Assembly (NCBI GenBank): GCA_940671915.1
Contig: CALNVZ010000649.1
Location: 4,649,926 to 4,713,925, forward strand
Reading direction: 5' to 3'
DNA from: Paracentrotus lividus
Lineage: Eukaryota > Echinodermata > Echinoidea > Camarodonta > Echinidae
Length of the DNA: 64,000 nt
Numbering within the stretch: position 1 is the first letter of the stretch; each line of letters starts with the position of its first letter. Shown here piece by piece: positions 1 to 12,280 of this stretch. The position numbers were made by a program, and so were the translations under genes. The notes under the pieces were generated by a model. The model ran no database searches. It was not told the origin of the DNA and saw nothing but the letters and a program-made list of their open reading frames with translations.

Positions 1-310
1 ATTCATCCCAAATTTAAAAAATTGGGGATGAATCCTATATTTTACCCGAGTACAAATAAAAATTAAAAAATATATATATTTCAAAATGAATGATAATAGC
101 AAAATCGCCGAGGACAGCTTTCCCGAAGGACATTTTCCATCTGCCCTAGAGGACAACTTCAAGACATACAATAGGCTGCAACCGCATATACCCTCACCTG
201 CCATAAGTCGTGATTACTGATTATAGTCATCATATCAATTTATTAAGTCTTTCCTTTATATTTTTATTTTGGGACTAACATTTGAATTAACATATCCCCT
301 TCGAAAACAG

Positions 311-570
311 GTACTCACTGGCTCATGGAGATCACTGGCCTCGTCCTCAACGACGGCTACCCGGAGAAAATCGACCGGTCTACTTGGGGGTGTATAGAGA
401 TGATGGACCTTCATGCTGTTAATTTGCCGAAGACGAGAGCTGAAGAGTTGGCCAACCCTATTAAGATAAAACCCATACTGGACGATATCTTAAAGGCGCC
501 CTCTCCGAGATTGATGATGAGCCATTTACATCTAAAGAATTTGCCGCCTAATCTTCATAAGCGAGCTAAG
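311..570 (+). CDS. SULT A exon 2
   Basis: Acceptor ends ...aaaacag and donor is gtatcc. The exon is 260 nt, starting with two bases that complete the Gly of the PAPS loop, then T-H-W-L-M-E-I. It contains the acceptor-pocket segment and the conserved P-S-P-R...S-H-L-H-L-K-N-L-P block. The His in that block aligns with the catalytic base of the family. It differs from exon 2 of gene B at roughly one residue in eight. A 44-codon open stretch at 86-220 just upstream is intronic and has no SULT similarity. Confidence 0.88.
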
Positions 571-1100
571 GTATCCCTATCAAAGGTTCAAATGGTTTAA
601 TCCTGCTGGAAAGAATACACTGTCCTACAGTGTGAAACATATAGTGTGAACGCAGAGTAAAATCATCTTCACATTGTTAAATTCGAGCGATTTAAATTCG
701 AGAATCACATCTTAGCGTTGTGAGGGAGTAAATTCACAGTGTATAAGTGAACATCACTGAGTGAACTGTGTATAGAACGACACCGCAGTGTGTAATCATC
801 TTTACATTGCTGAATTCGAGCTTTTTAACTTTGTGAATCATATCTTCACATTGTCAGGGAGTAATTCACAGTGTAAAACCGAACATCATTATGTGAACAC
901 TCTGTGAAAAACCACACCACAATGTGTAATCAAATTCACACTGTTAAATTTAAGTGTTTTCACATAGGCGACTTTAGTATGTGACCACATTGTGAGACAC
1001 TGTGTTCTTTCCAGGAAGGGTTATTCCTGTCAGTTTGGTATAAAGTGACGTTGTATGCAAAGGAAGTTGTAGACATGCAAGAAAAAAATGCCCACACTGG

Positions 1101-1139
<39 letters not shown>

Positions 1140-4100
1140 TGTAAGGAAAATACTTAAATCTAGATTTCTCGTACGTCTATTTGCATTTTCATAGTCATCA
1201 GAAAAAAGCTCACAAGTATTAGGGCGCCAATTGTTGTTTCGTTGTTTTAATATGAAAACAGGTAAGAAGAAGGCATCTTTAAATTGGATAGGGAGACAAA
1301 AAAGAGATCGGATCGGAGGGTCTTGGCTTTGAACAGTGCAACGCTATTGAGCTTTCCACGTTTTTTATGCACGTTAATGCGGCGGTCACAACTCGTCGTA
1401 GGCTACGGCGCACGTGCCATCAACGTAGCCTGCTTTGCATGTACAATGCATGCACAGGTCGTTGGTCAATTTTTGCAATTCATGCGTTTCTGTAGTAAGG
1501 GTATTGGAAAACCTTCCTGCACGTCGCACATACAACGTGCCTCCGAGGTACCTGCGCTGCACGATTTTTCTACGAAATCCATCGTAGGGAGTTGCACGTC
1601 GAAGGTACGGCGAGTTGTGACCGCCGCATAAGTACGCATGGTGGGCAGATTCACCTGGCCGGACGTTTTCGCCTCCGACACCGGCACTTATTTTGACAAA
1701 TAGGGTCGGAGGGGGGCAACAACAAAAGAAATGTATTAATAATATATGTCTGTAGCATATATAATATAGTAATCAAAATTACGATTGTTAATAGTATTGT
1801 AATGTTTAAATATATAAGTACCCCATTGCTGTAATTAATAACGATAAGTATAATTATTTGATTATGTAATTCTATTATTTTGTATTTGTCAAATTTTGTT
1901 ATATCATGTTAAGTGCATTGAAATGTTCATGTAATGCGCTAAATAAATGTTAACTATTATTATATTATTCTATAACTGATTTCCCCCCCCCCCAAAAAAA
2001 AAAAAAAAAAAAAAAAAATAGGGGGACGTATAACCCCTAAATCCATCCACCGGGAGTATAATCCCCTAAATAGTCATTCTAAAATGTTGTTTTTTTTAAG
2101 AACCCTCTCATTAAAAAAAAATTGTTTTGTTTGTTTAATAATTGCTTCATAGGTGATATACGTGGCTCGAAATCCAAAAGATATGCTCAACTCTTACTTT
2201 AATTTCTTGGGGGACACGATGGCTTTTTATAGCAAACCGTTTGAGAAAGTTATCGAAGACTTCACTGAAGAAGAAGGTAATTGTTGGGAGGTTTCTTTTC
2301 CCCCCTTTCTTATTGCAATCGAGTAACCTCATTGAGCGAATTTTGACATTATCATTATTAAATGATACACTGTAAACAAAAAACAAAAAACAAAACAAAA
2401 CAAAACAAAACAGCAAAGTGATTTCTGCAGAGTCGCCATACAAAAATGTAATTTAAAAAACAGTTTTGTTGTAAATTTCTTCTTTAAGATTTATGAAAGA
2501 GAAGGAAAAAAATCATTAGAGTTCTAAAGCTTAGGTATTTTGGTTAAAACGGAACAAATGTGTTACTCCTGATGTATATTTTGTATTTCTTATGTAATTA
2601 TTTGCAGGAGAAATTTACAACAAAAGTGTTTTTTTTTAATTACATTTTTTATGGCGACTCTGCTGACAGCAGATTTGCTGTAAAAATACAAATATTTTTT
2701 ACAGTGTAAATCGTATCATTATTTTTACAAATTTATATCTACTTGCCTTATCAATATGTTTTATGATTTTTTTCAATTAACTTTATACTTAGCTAGCTAA
2801 ACACATTAGAGATTTTTTTTTGTGGTAAACAAAATTGAGCAGTTATACGTATTTCTTGAATATAAATTTTAACTAAAAGGTTGACTCAAAGTTAAAGTAA
2901 CGAATTTGGACAAAATGCTAGAAGTTCTAAACCTGCAAATATCATGTCGGTAGAACATGAATACAGATTTTTTTTATTCAAAATTCTTTAATCTTTGCAT
3001 TGACCCATTTCATAGATAACTTCCGGTGGGGTCCATGGTTTGATCACGTGATGGCAGCATGGAAGATGAGAGAGGAGAAGAATATTCTCTTTCTTTTCTT
3101 CGAGGACGTAAAAAAGGTATGAAGCAGGGGCGCTCCGAGATTTCCCGGGGGTGCGACTGCAGAACTGTCAATTTTATATACCTCTTGGACAAAAATGTTC
3201 CCTGTCATCTGATTTTTTTTTAATTGCACACAATCCAGATACTTCATCGAGGCACTTAAATTGGTTAACCATGTTATCATGTTTTATAATATATACCGAG
3301 TGAGTCAGAAAAAAATAGACACCTAGAAAAATATCAATAAAAAGAAAACCAATAAATAAACCCCAAATTATTATACATATTCTGATAGAGTAACTCTTCC
3401 CATATCTTTTGGTACCAATTTTGTGTGCTATATCTTAACGCTTGGAGGAACGCGACGCATTGTTTGCGAACATGTCAATTTCAAATTGTGCAAGAGTGGA
3501 GATAAGATTGAAACAACAAAAGCAGACAAAAAAGCAACTCCATCCTAAATAAAATAGCATAACATTTTAAGCAAAACATTTTGAGTCAAATATCTTGGCA
3601 AGGGTGTTGTTACAGCTCTCGACTGGATTCTGTGTAAAAAATAGATTGATTCGTCAAGTAATCCACGAATGAGTACACATCAAAGAATAAATTGTCATTG
3701 ATAGACCTAAAAAGGCCTCTTAATACTTTTGAAAAGTAAATATTTTATCTTTCACGTGTGCTCCCTCATGCCTGACTCTACAGATCTATCTCATTTTCTC
3801 ACAAAATGTAGTCAATATGTGTAAGTGTAACAACACCCCTGGCAAGTTTCAATTTTCATTAAAAATTTATGCTAATTTAATCAGGATGTAGTTCCTTTTT
3901 TTTTTAAAGCTTATTGTTGTTTTGATTTTACTCCCACTTTTGCATAATTCGGAATTTACATGTTCACAAACAATGCGCCGTGTTCATCTAAGCGTAAAGA
4001 TATAACACACAGAAGAGTTATTCTGTCGGAATGTGTATAATAAGTTGGGGTTTATAAATTGGTTTTCTTTTTATTGATATTTTTCTAGGCGTCTAGTTTT

Positions 4101-5228
4101 TTTCTGACTCACTCGGTAGACTATATATTTTAATAGCTAATCCTGTAATAACAGTAGCGGATCAAGCGCCAGTTCTGACAAAGGATTTTATCGGTCAATA
4201 CCCAAACATAATATAGCCACTATTTTTCCTTAGTCAGACCCGATGCCCAATCTGCGTCTGCAAAAATGAAAAGGACAAAAATATCTCTCTTTATCCATTG
4301 CGTCCTGAGTTCTGGACAATAAAATCATGACAAGTAATAACTTTTAACGGCTCCGCCCTATTGTACACACGTTATACGTTGCGGCAGAACCTTCAAAGAT
4401 CTGCACCTCAAACGAACACAACTGTATATATTTTCCATATGTCTCTCACACTCACAGAATCCAATGAAATGTATTCAACAAGTCGCCGAATTTCTAGAAC
4501 AACCCCTCTCAGAAAAAGCATTACAGCGAATACTGGAGCGGAGCTCTTTCGAAGGAATGTCGCAAACATACAAGAAAATAGCAGACGATGCAGCAAAAAG
4601 CGGGAAAGCTGATCCTACACGCATCGGCAGAAAACGACCCTACATGAAGAAAGGTAAAAATGCGTAAAAGCATTTCGAGTCTTCGAATAAAATATATATA
4701 TATGATGGGTTAATTACCAGAAACACAAAAATTACAGGAATATTTGAAATTCTTTAACGCCTAGGAGATCTGGGGGGGGGGCGTTTCATGAAAGGACTTG
4801 TCGGACGTTTTATCCGCCAAATTTGTTCTCGGCCAATCAGATGCAATCATTTCAGTAGCTTATAACAGTTGTCAATGAGAATCAGTAAAAGTTGTTTTCA
4901 TGAAATGCTCCCTTCGCCAGCGATTAGTTCGGATTCACTGATCCAGGAATGAGATCCAAACAAAAAAAAGAAAGAGAGAAAAAAAAAACCAGAGCACAAT
5001 TGCTCCAGATTAATTGCAAAGAGGAAATAAAATTGATGGCGGGAATATAAGGTAATATAAGGGTAAATTTAAATTTTTTCTTGATTTGATTTTTTACATT
5101 ACAGTACCAGTGGCCAGTGGAAGGATCGTCTCACCGTGACTCAAAACGAGAACTTCGACAAATGGCTAAAGCAAAAGATTGCAGGAACGCGACATAAAAT
5201 TCAAATTCGAGTAAACTGGAGAAAGTAA
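311..5228 (+). CDS. Cytosolic sulfotransferase A (SULT1-like), exons 2-6, 5' end outside window
   Basis: Family knowledge: SULT enzymes move a sulfonate group from PAPS to hydroxyl or amine acceptors (steroids, phenols, xenobiotics) in the cytosol. Five exons are visible: 311-570, 2153-2276, 3016-3116, 4458-4653 and 5105-5228. All splice with GT-AG and the phases chain correctly up to exon 5. Seen motifs: catalytic His in S-H-L-H-L in exon 2, the 3'-phosphate site YVARNPKD in exon 3, WFDHV in exon 4, FEGM in exon 5, and G-x-W-K followed by a KTVE-type dimer motif in exon 6. Exon 1 with the TFPKSG loop must lie upstream of base 1. The last exon lacks one base at its acceptor relative to gene B, so the spliced frame would stop at 5137-5139. 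This copy may therefore be a recent pseudogene or contain a sequence error. The substrate cannot be inferred. Confidence 0.85.
602..1016. mobile_element. MITE of the ACACAGTGT family (copy 1)
   Basis: Begins cctgctggaaagaataca and ends with its complement tgtgttctttccagg. The interior is dominated by degenerate repeats of CACAGTGTGAA. It starts 31 bases after exon 2 of gene A. Relatives lie at 17958-18253 and 21546-22005. Confidence 0.75.
1105..1136 (+). repeat. Poly-A run
   Basis: Uninterrupted A tract of about 30 bases in intron 2 of SULT A; possibly an old retroposon tail, though no body is recognised. Confidence 0.9.
1374..1632. mobile_element. MITE of the TGCGGCGGTCACAACTCG family (copy 1)
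   Basis: Ends are ATGCGGCGGTCACAACTCG and its complement, flanked by TAA/TAA-like bases. The two arms match each other for much of their length. Relatives are clustered at 7021-7782. The open frames here are by-products of a GC-rich palindrome. Confidence 0.8.
1982..2021 (+). repeat. Poly-C then poly-A tract
   Basis: About 13 C followed by more than 20 A in the intron before exon 3 of SULT A. Similar C-then-A tracts recur at 20419-20460. Confidence 0.9.
2153..2276 (+). CDS. SULT A exon 3 (3'-phosphate binding segment)
   Basis: 124 nt between ...cttcatag and donor gtaatt. It encodes [10 protein letters not shown], the family's 3'-phosphoadenosine binding site (conserved Arg and Ser), then N-S-Y-F-N-F-L-G and an acidic end. 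It has one more Glu codon than gene B. It keeps the Ser (N-S-Y) expected in the 3'-PSB, where gene B has Cys. Confidence 0.88.
2366..2708. mobile_element. Small TIR element in SULT A intron 3
   Basis: Ends TACACTGTAAA and TTTACAGTGTA. Inside, GCAGAGTCGCCATA and TATGGCGACTCTGC form a second inverted pair. Bases 2376-2410 are an AAAAC repeat. Confidence 0.65.
3016..3116 (+). CDS. SULT A exon 4
   Basis: 101 nt, acceptor ...tttcatag, donor gtatga. It encodes D-N-F-R-W-G-P-W-F-D-H-V followed by a helix and [10 protein letters not shown], matching the family block G-x-W-F-D-H-V...Y-E-D. The first codon is split with exon 3 (G from exon 3), which fixes the frame. Confidence 0.87.
3294..4118. mobile_element. 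Long-TIR element, CCGAGTGAGTCAG family (copy 1)
   Basis: Left end TACCGAGTGAGTCAG, right end CTGACTCACTCGGTA, flanked by TA on both sides as in Tc1/mariner-type insertions. The two halves are inverted copies for several hundred bases. No transposase frame is visible. Partial relatives lie at 58359-58600 and 63600-64000. Confidence 0.75.
4458..4653 (+). CDS. SULT A exon 5
   Basis: 196 nt, acceptor ...actcacag, donor gtaaaa. It encodes the helical segment ending V-A-E-F-L and the conserved S-S-F-E-G-M, then a basic linker ending Y-M-K-K-G that supplies the first G of the G-x-x-G-x-x-K PAPS motif. The frame is intact throughout, unlike the matching exon of gene B. Confidence 0.86.
4772..4912. 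mobile_element. MITE of the GGACTTGTCGGACGTTT family (copy 1)
   Basis: Begins with a G run then CGTTTCATGAAAGGACTTG and ends in the complement. The centre CAGTAGCTTATAACAGT is shared with copies at 46028-46157 and 62812-62959. Confidence 0.75.
5105..5228 (+). CDS. SULT A exon 6, terminal, with two compensating-type indels
   Basis: The homologous frame encodes T-S-G-Q-W-K-D-R-L-T-V-T-Q-N-E, the end of the PAPS loop and the KTVE-like dimerisation motif. The acceptor reads cattacag|tacc where gene B has cattacag|gtacc. The missing G shifts the spliced frame, giving a TGA at 5137-5139. A second, extra base near 5185-5197 moves the C-terminus out of the K-F-K-F-E-stop ending seen in gene B. The homologous frame then runs on to TAA at 5226-5228. 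A poly-A run follows directly. Confidence 0.7.
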
Positions 5229-5431
5229 AAAAAAAAAAAAAAAAAAAAAAATGTTAGATCGCTGGCACTCAGTCAAAATTATCTCGTTTCCTTTTTTGAT
5301 ATACATGTACATGTATTAGTTGTTGGTATGTCAGGCCTCAGGCAGCTTTTGGGTTGTCGAGAACAACCTTTTGTTCACATGATTTTTATGGGCTTACGAA
5401 TACAAGAAAAATTAGGGCGATTAGCATGAAA

Positions 5432-6279
5432 ATAGGGGAGAACCGGGTATGGAAGTTACACGGGTCAGTTGTTACAGTTCTCAGTGTGTTAAGTTGGAAC
5501 AAGAGAGTTCGTGCTAACTGGCATCTATATACAGCCTACACATAGCTGTGATGAATTGCCGGTCGTGAGTTTCTCCGTTGTTTTATTAAAAAGTAAATCA
5601 ACAAAACCATTTTTACAGTTTCAAGTGAATTTTTGACAAAAATTAATATTTTAATAGTTCTTACAACTGAAGGCACATGATGATAGTCTGGTATTGTGAT
5701 ATAGTACATGTATGTCACTAATATACCCCTGAGCCATGCCCTGTAATTCTGCCTAATGGCTTTGCTACTGTTGATTTTATGTGTAAAATCACCCATGGGG
5801 TAGGTTTTACAACAACCTCATGTCGATGTAACAACCTACCCCAATTACATTACACATGTAAAGTAATTTTGTTCAATTTTCAGGGTTAATTTTTGATATT
5901 TCTATTATTACTTTAGTCTATGCTAGAGCTCTACTTGATCTACTGTTACGATACCAAGAAACTGGAAAGTTGAAACAAAAGTATGGTATAAGAGATTTAC
6001 ACATTTTAACAAATTACCCCGTATGTTTACATAGTAACAATTTACCCCGTATGGTGTAACAACCTACCCGTATGCGGGGTAGGTTGTTACAAAAAAAATG
6101 GCTTCATTAATTAAGCTGTAGTTAATTAGTGTTTACATGTTTTCAAGTTTTATGTGCCTCAGGTTTTAGCCAACATAATAGGCTAACTACAGACCAAAGA
6201 TGGAGTGTGTGAGTACTTTCATTAGAATATTCTGGCCCAAAATGTGAATTTTGTAACTCCATACCCGGTCTCCCCTATG
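5432..6279. mobile_element. Long TIR element, CCGGGTATGGAGTTAC family
   Basis: Left end ATAGGGGAGAACCGGGTATG, right end CATACCCGGTCTCCCCTAT. Inside, a short motif GTAACAACCTACCCC and its complement recur at least five times. There is no supported coding frame. Confidence 0.75.
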
Positions 6280-7020
6280 CATTTAGCCCATCACTTGTGA
6301 GCAAAACAATATCAGCCAACGTCGAATGCACCGTCATCACATGGAGACAACAAAAAATATAAATCAATCTCGTCAAATTCTTTGAAAAGTTACAATTATC
6401 GAGTCGCACGTCTCTGATCCATGAATAGGAAAGTTTAGGAAAACATGGGCAGACCCGATCCCGAACTTGACCTGTTACGAAAAGACATCGAAATCGGATA
6501 TGGTTCAACATGTTCAACAAGCTTAATTGGTGCAGTGACGGCAAGATTATCGCTCTCCTGACAGCTACAAATGTCAAAAGAATAACTCAATTAAAATCAT
6601 CTGAGGGTGTTATGAAACTCATCCCAAGTCATCCTACCCAAGCTTGTAATAGACAAATGTAATTTCCTGTTGCATTATCACTAAACTATTACTGTGATCT
6701 GATATATTTAATTTTTGAGAATGCAGGATTTAGATTTAAAAAAAATAAATTAAGACAGTATCACCAGCAATTCTTGCACTAAATCCCAGCGATGACTTTT
6801 TCCTTATATCTGATGTTTTATTATTCACCAATAAATTTGAACTTATCAGGTTGTTTGTTATTACATACATAAAAATAAAATAGTATAATGTTTTATTATA
6901 TGATGTATTTTTTTACATCATAGCGTCAAAATGCAATAAATAATGTATATTCCAATGATATTGTATTCTTGTTCGCACAGTTTTATGTACAAATTGATAC
7001 TTGAATGTTTGTTACTCATG
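6280..7020. other. Intergenic, nothing recognised
   Basis: AT-rich sequence with no splice-supported coding frame and no clear inverted repeat. The 100-codon frame on the minus strand near 6275-6577 has no family similarity that I can see. Confidence 0.6.
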
Positions 7021-7782
7021 TAATGCGGCGGTCACAACTCGCCGTACCTTCGACGTGCAACTCCCTACGATGGATTTCGTAGAAAATTCGTGCAGCGGAG
7101 GTACCTTACAGGTACAATGCATGTACGACGTGCAAGACGTTTTTACGATACCCTTATTACAGAAACGCAGGAATCGCAGAAGTTGACCAGGACCTGTGCG
7201 TTGCGTTGTACATGCCAACGCAGCTACGTTGATGGCACGTGCCCCGTAGCCTACGACGAGTTGTGACCGCTGCATTATGCGGCGCGTCACAACTCATCGT
7301 ACCTTAGACGTGCAACCTCCTTACGATGGCATTTCGTAGAAAAAATCGTGCAGCGCAGGACCCGCAGGCACGTTGCATGTACAACGTGCAGGAAGTTTTT
7401 CTAATACCCTTATGCGGCGGTCACAACTCATCGTACCTTCGACGTGCAACTCCTTACGATGGATTTCGTAAGAAAATTCGTGCAGCGGAGGTACCTCGCA
7501 GGTACAATGCATGTACGACGTGCAGGAAGTTTTTACTATACCTTTACTACAGAAACGCAAGGATCGCAGGAAGTTGATCCAGGACCTGTGCGTGCATTGT
7601 ACTTGCAACGCAGGCTACGTTGATGTCACGTGCCCCGTAGCCTACGACGAGTTGTGACCGCCGCATTACTTTACCTTACCCTTATATTGACCAACGACCT
7701 GTGCACCGCATTGTGCATGCAACGCAGGCTACGTTGCATGCACGTGCCCCGTAGCCTACGACGAGTTGTGACCGCCGCAATA
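7021..7782. mobile_element. Cluster of nested MITEs, TGCGGCGGTCACAACTCG family
   Basis: At least three copies in a row: about 7021-7276, 7277-7410 (interrupted) and 7411-7668, then a half copy to 7782. Each has end GTCACAACTC(G/A)(T/C)CG and complement GAGTTGTGACCGC(C/T)GCAT. The repeated frames in this region are reflections of the same palindromic sequence. Confidence 0.8.
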
Positions 7783-8126
7783 GATATCGTGTAGATAGGT
7801 ATGGATGATGAAGGTTTTAATTTCTAAATATTGTTTTAAGACTTAATCAGTTAAAGTTATTGCACAATCCTAAAAATGTATTTTTGTGATATGGCAGGAA
7901 ATAACCATGAGATTTAACTTTTGTTGAATTCAATAAAATGTACTTTTTATTGCGTTATAAACTTGGTTGTATGATGAATCTGCCGCGAGTAATTTTTAAC
8001 AACCACATGCTTATTGGTTCGCAAAGATTTTAAAATGAGGCGGAACGTCAGGTTTATACTTAGACCTAACTTCAATCTCTTTGATAACACATGTGAAAGA
8101 AATTCATAGAAATTCCAAAGCCTTTA

Positions 8127-8766
8127 AAGGGAAGGTCTGCACCCAACATTAGTTGCTTTTATAAGAAGCAGAAAAATAGAAAAGCAGATTAAAACAAGTT
8201 TTTATGATAAATTTTCACTTTGTTTGTTAAGAAACTGTTTTCCTCATAACTTTGTCTAAAAATATATTGATGGCAATATGTTATTGCATCTACGTATTTT
8301 CATAAAATGAGAATTATAATGACATTTCGAAGAAAATTGATATTTTTCATGAAATTCAAGATTCATGAAGATCTTTTTTTTTTTCTAACTGAAAAACCTA
8401 CTTAAGATCTTTGTTGTTTTTTTTTGTATTTCTAGATGGGGTGCTGATTTTACATTATATGTATAGATGCAATAGCATATTGTCATCAATATATTATCTT
8501 GCCAAGTTATGAGTAAAAACAGTTTCTTAACAAAAAAAGTGAAAATTTATCATAAAACCATATAGAAAATGCCATGGAAAGTTGTGCCCTGTGACATCAC
8601 AGGTGTTGCCAATTTGGTAATAGCGATCAATTTTTTGTGCATTGTAAAGATATTCATGACTTTCTTATTATTAGTCTGATTTCTTCAAACTTTATTTATT
8701 CTGTTTTTCTTATTTTTCTGCTCTTTATAAAAGCAATCTTTTTTTGGGGTCCAGACCTTCCCTTTT
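8127..8766. mobile_element. Palindromic element with AAGGGAAGGTCTG ends
   Basis: Left end AAAGGGAAGGTCTGCACCCA and right end TGGGGTCCAGACCTTCCC. The arms continue as AGAAAAATA...GATGGCAATATGTTATTGCATC and complements, so nearly the whole element folds. No ORF. Confidence 0.78.
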
Positions 8767-8858
8767 ATAGATAATATCGTGTATTATATATGCCTCCAGA
8801 TAAAACGTTTGGTGATTTTAATTCAATTTTAAGACAAACTTTAAAAAATATAAATCAA

Positions 8859-11420
8859 GACGTAAGGTATTTATCCTGAAAAAAGGATTTTGATATTGTT
8901 TTAAATAAAATGATGTTGTTAGATATGAATTCTCAGATATTGTCCTCATTTGATTTTAATCCTTTATAATCAATCATTGTACCTGAATACCCAGAAAATA
9001 GCGACATTGATAGATAATATATTTTCGAACTCTCAGGCACTATCAAAGCGGACGTTTCAGGTCATTTTTTCGCATATGACTTTCGCTTGGAAATAGAAAA
9101 ATTATGTAAATATTAATAAAAGCACAATCCATGAAAAAAGATAAGTACATTATATTTACAAAAGTAGCTGGAATCATTTATGATTTTGATCATACTCATT
9201 ATAATCTCGAATATGATCCTAATCTTTTGTATTGGAAGTTTATTACTAAAATCATGGATTTATGTTTTTTTTAAATCCATTAAACAAGTCAAACGCACTG
9301 TTTAGAAAGGACGTATGGTTTGATAACGATTTGAAGCAGATGTATAGAACGAATAATAAATTATAGGCCTATGGGAGATATGTTTAAAAAAAAATAAAGA
9401 AAATAAAAATAATATAAAAAATCCATCTCAAAATCATCTTTCTACATAATCATAAGTTTTCCAAAACTAAATACGTTAATGCATAACAAAAGTCAAGAAA
9501 GAAATATTCCATATTAAATTTGAAAGTATAAGAAGGAATGTGCATACGAATTGAAAAGAAATTATTGATATTATAAAAAAAAATTCCATATCTGGATCTG
9601 AAAATATTCCAAATTTCACTAATAATGGTGTACCTATTCAGGATCTACTTTGATTGGTGAAGCTTTTAATAACTATTTTGTAACTTTTGGTCCGTTACAA
9701 ACTTATGTATTTCTTATAATTTATACCGACTTGTGCTGTGTTGGATGTTGTTTGTGTATGCTAACGGTGGATGTTTGTTGGAGGGTGCGATATGTTTGTG
9801 TGTGTATAAGGGGTGTGAGTCTCGTTCTGTGTGAATATATAAGCTATAAATGTTTTTTTTAATTAATCTTCATTCAACCACTTGGCGCAAATGAGATATT
9901 GTAGTTTTCTGATTTTTGTCAGTTATTCAGTCAAACATGCAAAAATCCCATTGAAAAGAATACCAAAGCATTCTGGGATACGCTACCAATATATCATGAA
10001 ACCCAATATAATATGTTCATACTTAAAACAATACAACTTCAAACTGATGGAACATTTTCATTTACTCATTCTGTATTTTCTTCGATATTCTGAGAATTAC
10101 CGTTGGAAATTTTGATTTTGAAAGGTTGTTAGATTGTGGCCGGTCAAGAACGTAAGGTATTTATCCTGAAAAAAGGATTTTGATATTGTTTTAAATAAAA
10201 TGAATGTTATTAGATATATATTCTCAGATATTGTTTCATCATTTGATTTTAATCCTTTAATCAATCATTGTGTCCTGAATTACCCAGAAAATAGCGACAT
10301 TGATGGATAATATATTTTCGAACTCTCAGGCACTATCAAAGCGGACGTTTCAGGTCATTTTTTCGCATATGACTTTCGCTTGGAAAATAAGAAAAATTAT
10401 GTAAATATTAATAAAAGGCAAATCCATGAAAAAAGATAAGTACATTGTTTACAAAAGTAGCTGGAATCATTTATGATTTTGATCATACTCATTATAATCT
10501 CGAATATGATCCTAATCTTTTGTATTGGAAGTTTATTACTAAAATCATGGATTTATGTTTTTTTTTAATCCATTAAACAAGTCAAACGCACTGTTTAGAA
10601 AGGACGTATGGTTTGATAACGATTTGAAGCAGATGTATAGAACGAATAATAAATTATAGGCCTATGGGAGATATGTTTTAAAAAATAAAGAAAATAAAAA
10701 TAATATAAAAAAATCCATCTCAAAATCATCTTTCTACATAATCATAAGTTTTCCAAAACTAAATACGTTAATGCATAACAAAGTCAAGAAAGAAATATTT
10801 CCATATTAAATTTGAAAGTATAAGAAGGAATGTGCATACGAATTGAAAAGAAATTATTGATATTATAAAAAGAAATTCCATATCTGGATCTGAAAATATT
10901 CCAAATTTCACTGAAAATGGTGTACCTATTCAGGATCCTAATTTGATTGGTGAAGCTTTTAATAACTATTCTGTAACTTTTGGTCGTTATCAAACTTATG
11001 CATTTCTTTTATGTGTGTGTGTGGATGTTGTTTGTGTATGTAACGGTGGATGTTTGTCGGAGGGTGTGATATGCTTGTGTGTGTGTTAGGGGTGTGAGTC
11101 TCGTTCTGTGTGAATATATAAGCTATAAATGTTTTTTTTTTAATTAATCTTCATTCAACCACTTGGCGCAAATGAGATATTGCAGTTTTCTGATTTTTGT
11201 CAGTTATTCAGTCATACATGCAAAAATCCCATTGAAAAGAATACCGAAGCATTCTGGGATACGCTACCAATATATCATGGAACCCAATATTATATGTTCA
11301 TACGTAAAACAATACAACTTCAAACTGATGGAACATTTTCATTTACTCATTCTGTATATTCTTCGATATTCTGAGAATTACCGTTGGAAATTTTGATTTT
11401 GAAAGGTTGTTAGATTGTGG
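8859..11420 (+). repeat. Tandem duplication of about 1.28 kb containing LINE debris
   Basis: The sequence from ACGTAAGGTATTTATCC at about 8861 recurs at about 10151 with only small differences. Each unit holds fragments translating as F-R-K-D-V-W-F-D-N-D-L-K and L-I-G-E-A-F-N-N-Y-F-V, typical of the linker between endonuclease and reverse transcriptase of non-LTR retrotransposons. Both copies share stop codons and frame breaks, so the element was already dead when duplicated. The two 77-codon frames at 9882 and 11163 are the same segment in each unit. Confidence 0.75.
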
Positions 11421-11808
11421 CCGGTATTCATTATATATACATGTTGATATTGAGTAAGGGGTAGGGTAAATATGAAATTCATTTTGAATGTAAAAAAATT
11501 AGGCATGTATAAATCCCTTCATCAAAACCCTGTCCTTTATGTTTAATGGGGCAAGTTCGCTTTGCAGAGGTCATTAGCAATTCAAATTGATGCTTATAGA
11601 TTAGAATGGTGCACTTTCAGACTACTTACCGGAACCCCTATTTTGGTTTCTGACTAAAACCCAAGGGTCTATTAAACTTTTATCTATAGCCACGCCTGCT
11701 GTGCCTGGTTTACTTAGCCAGTCAGTTGCGTGATCCTCTGGATGTTAATGACGGGATGACTAGAAACCAAAAATTACTTGTCCAACTCAGCTCACTGACT
11801 GGTCAGTA

Positions 11809-11934
11809 GACCGGAGTCACACAATGAACTTACCGGGCCCATGCGTAAATATAATAGAGCCGCTTTTGTCCCCAGACAATTGGGCCCCCAAAATGCATTC
11901 AATTCGATTTTCTTGGATCCGCGCCTGCTGGTAG
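11809..11934 (+). repeat. Dispersed repeat (GGAGTCACACAATGAACTTA), copy 1
   Basis: About 125 bases that recur almost unchanged at 44328-44453. Both copies end CGCGCCTGCT. No inverted ends were seen; it is probably a fragment of a larger repeat. Confidence 0.75.
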
Positions 11935-12280
11935 TTGGATGTTTGGATGATGGGTTCGTGGAAGCAAGTTCAGAATTTTTTGGGGGTACTGTAGCGCGAT
12001 AACTTAAGATCATAATCCCGATCAATAATGATGTGTTCAATATATCTGAAATATTGGTTGAGGTTATTAGTTATTGTTTTACAGAATGGCTAGCCATGTA
12101 TCAGGTAAATTTGCCATGTGTTGTATTTACCGACCGCATGTTTTAAATCTTCGCCATTCTATAAAAACAGCTGATGCACGTTTTTTTTTGTGGGTCGGTA
12201 TAGAATTTGGGCGTTCGTTAACTACGTAAACTATAATAAACTGTCTCAGCTGCGCCTCGTGGGTTATATGCCCATATAAG

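Noticed and set aside
86-220. 44-codon frame starting M-N-D-N-S-K before SULT A exon 2
   Set aside because: It has no similarity to SULT exon 1 (no TFPKSG loop), is very short and lies in the intron.
1284-1687. Overlapping 115- and 73-codon frames on opposite strands
   Set aside because: Both are produced by a GC-rich palindromic MITE; the same peptides appear mirrored at 7001-7608.
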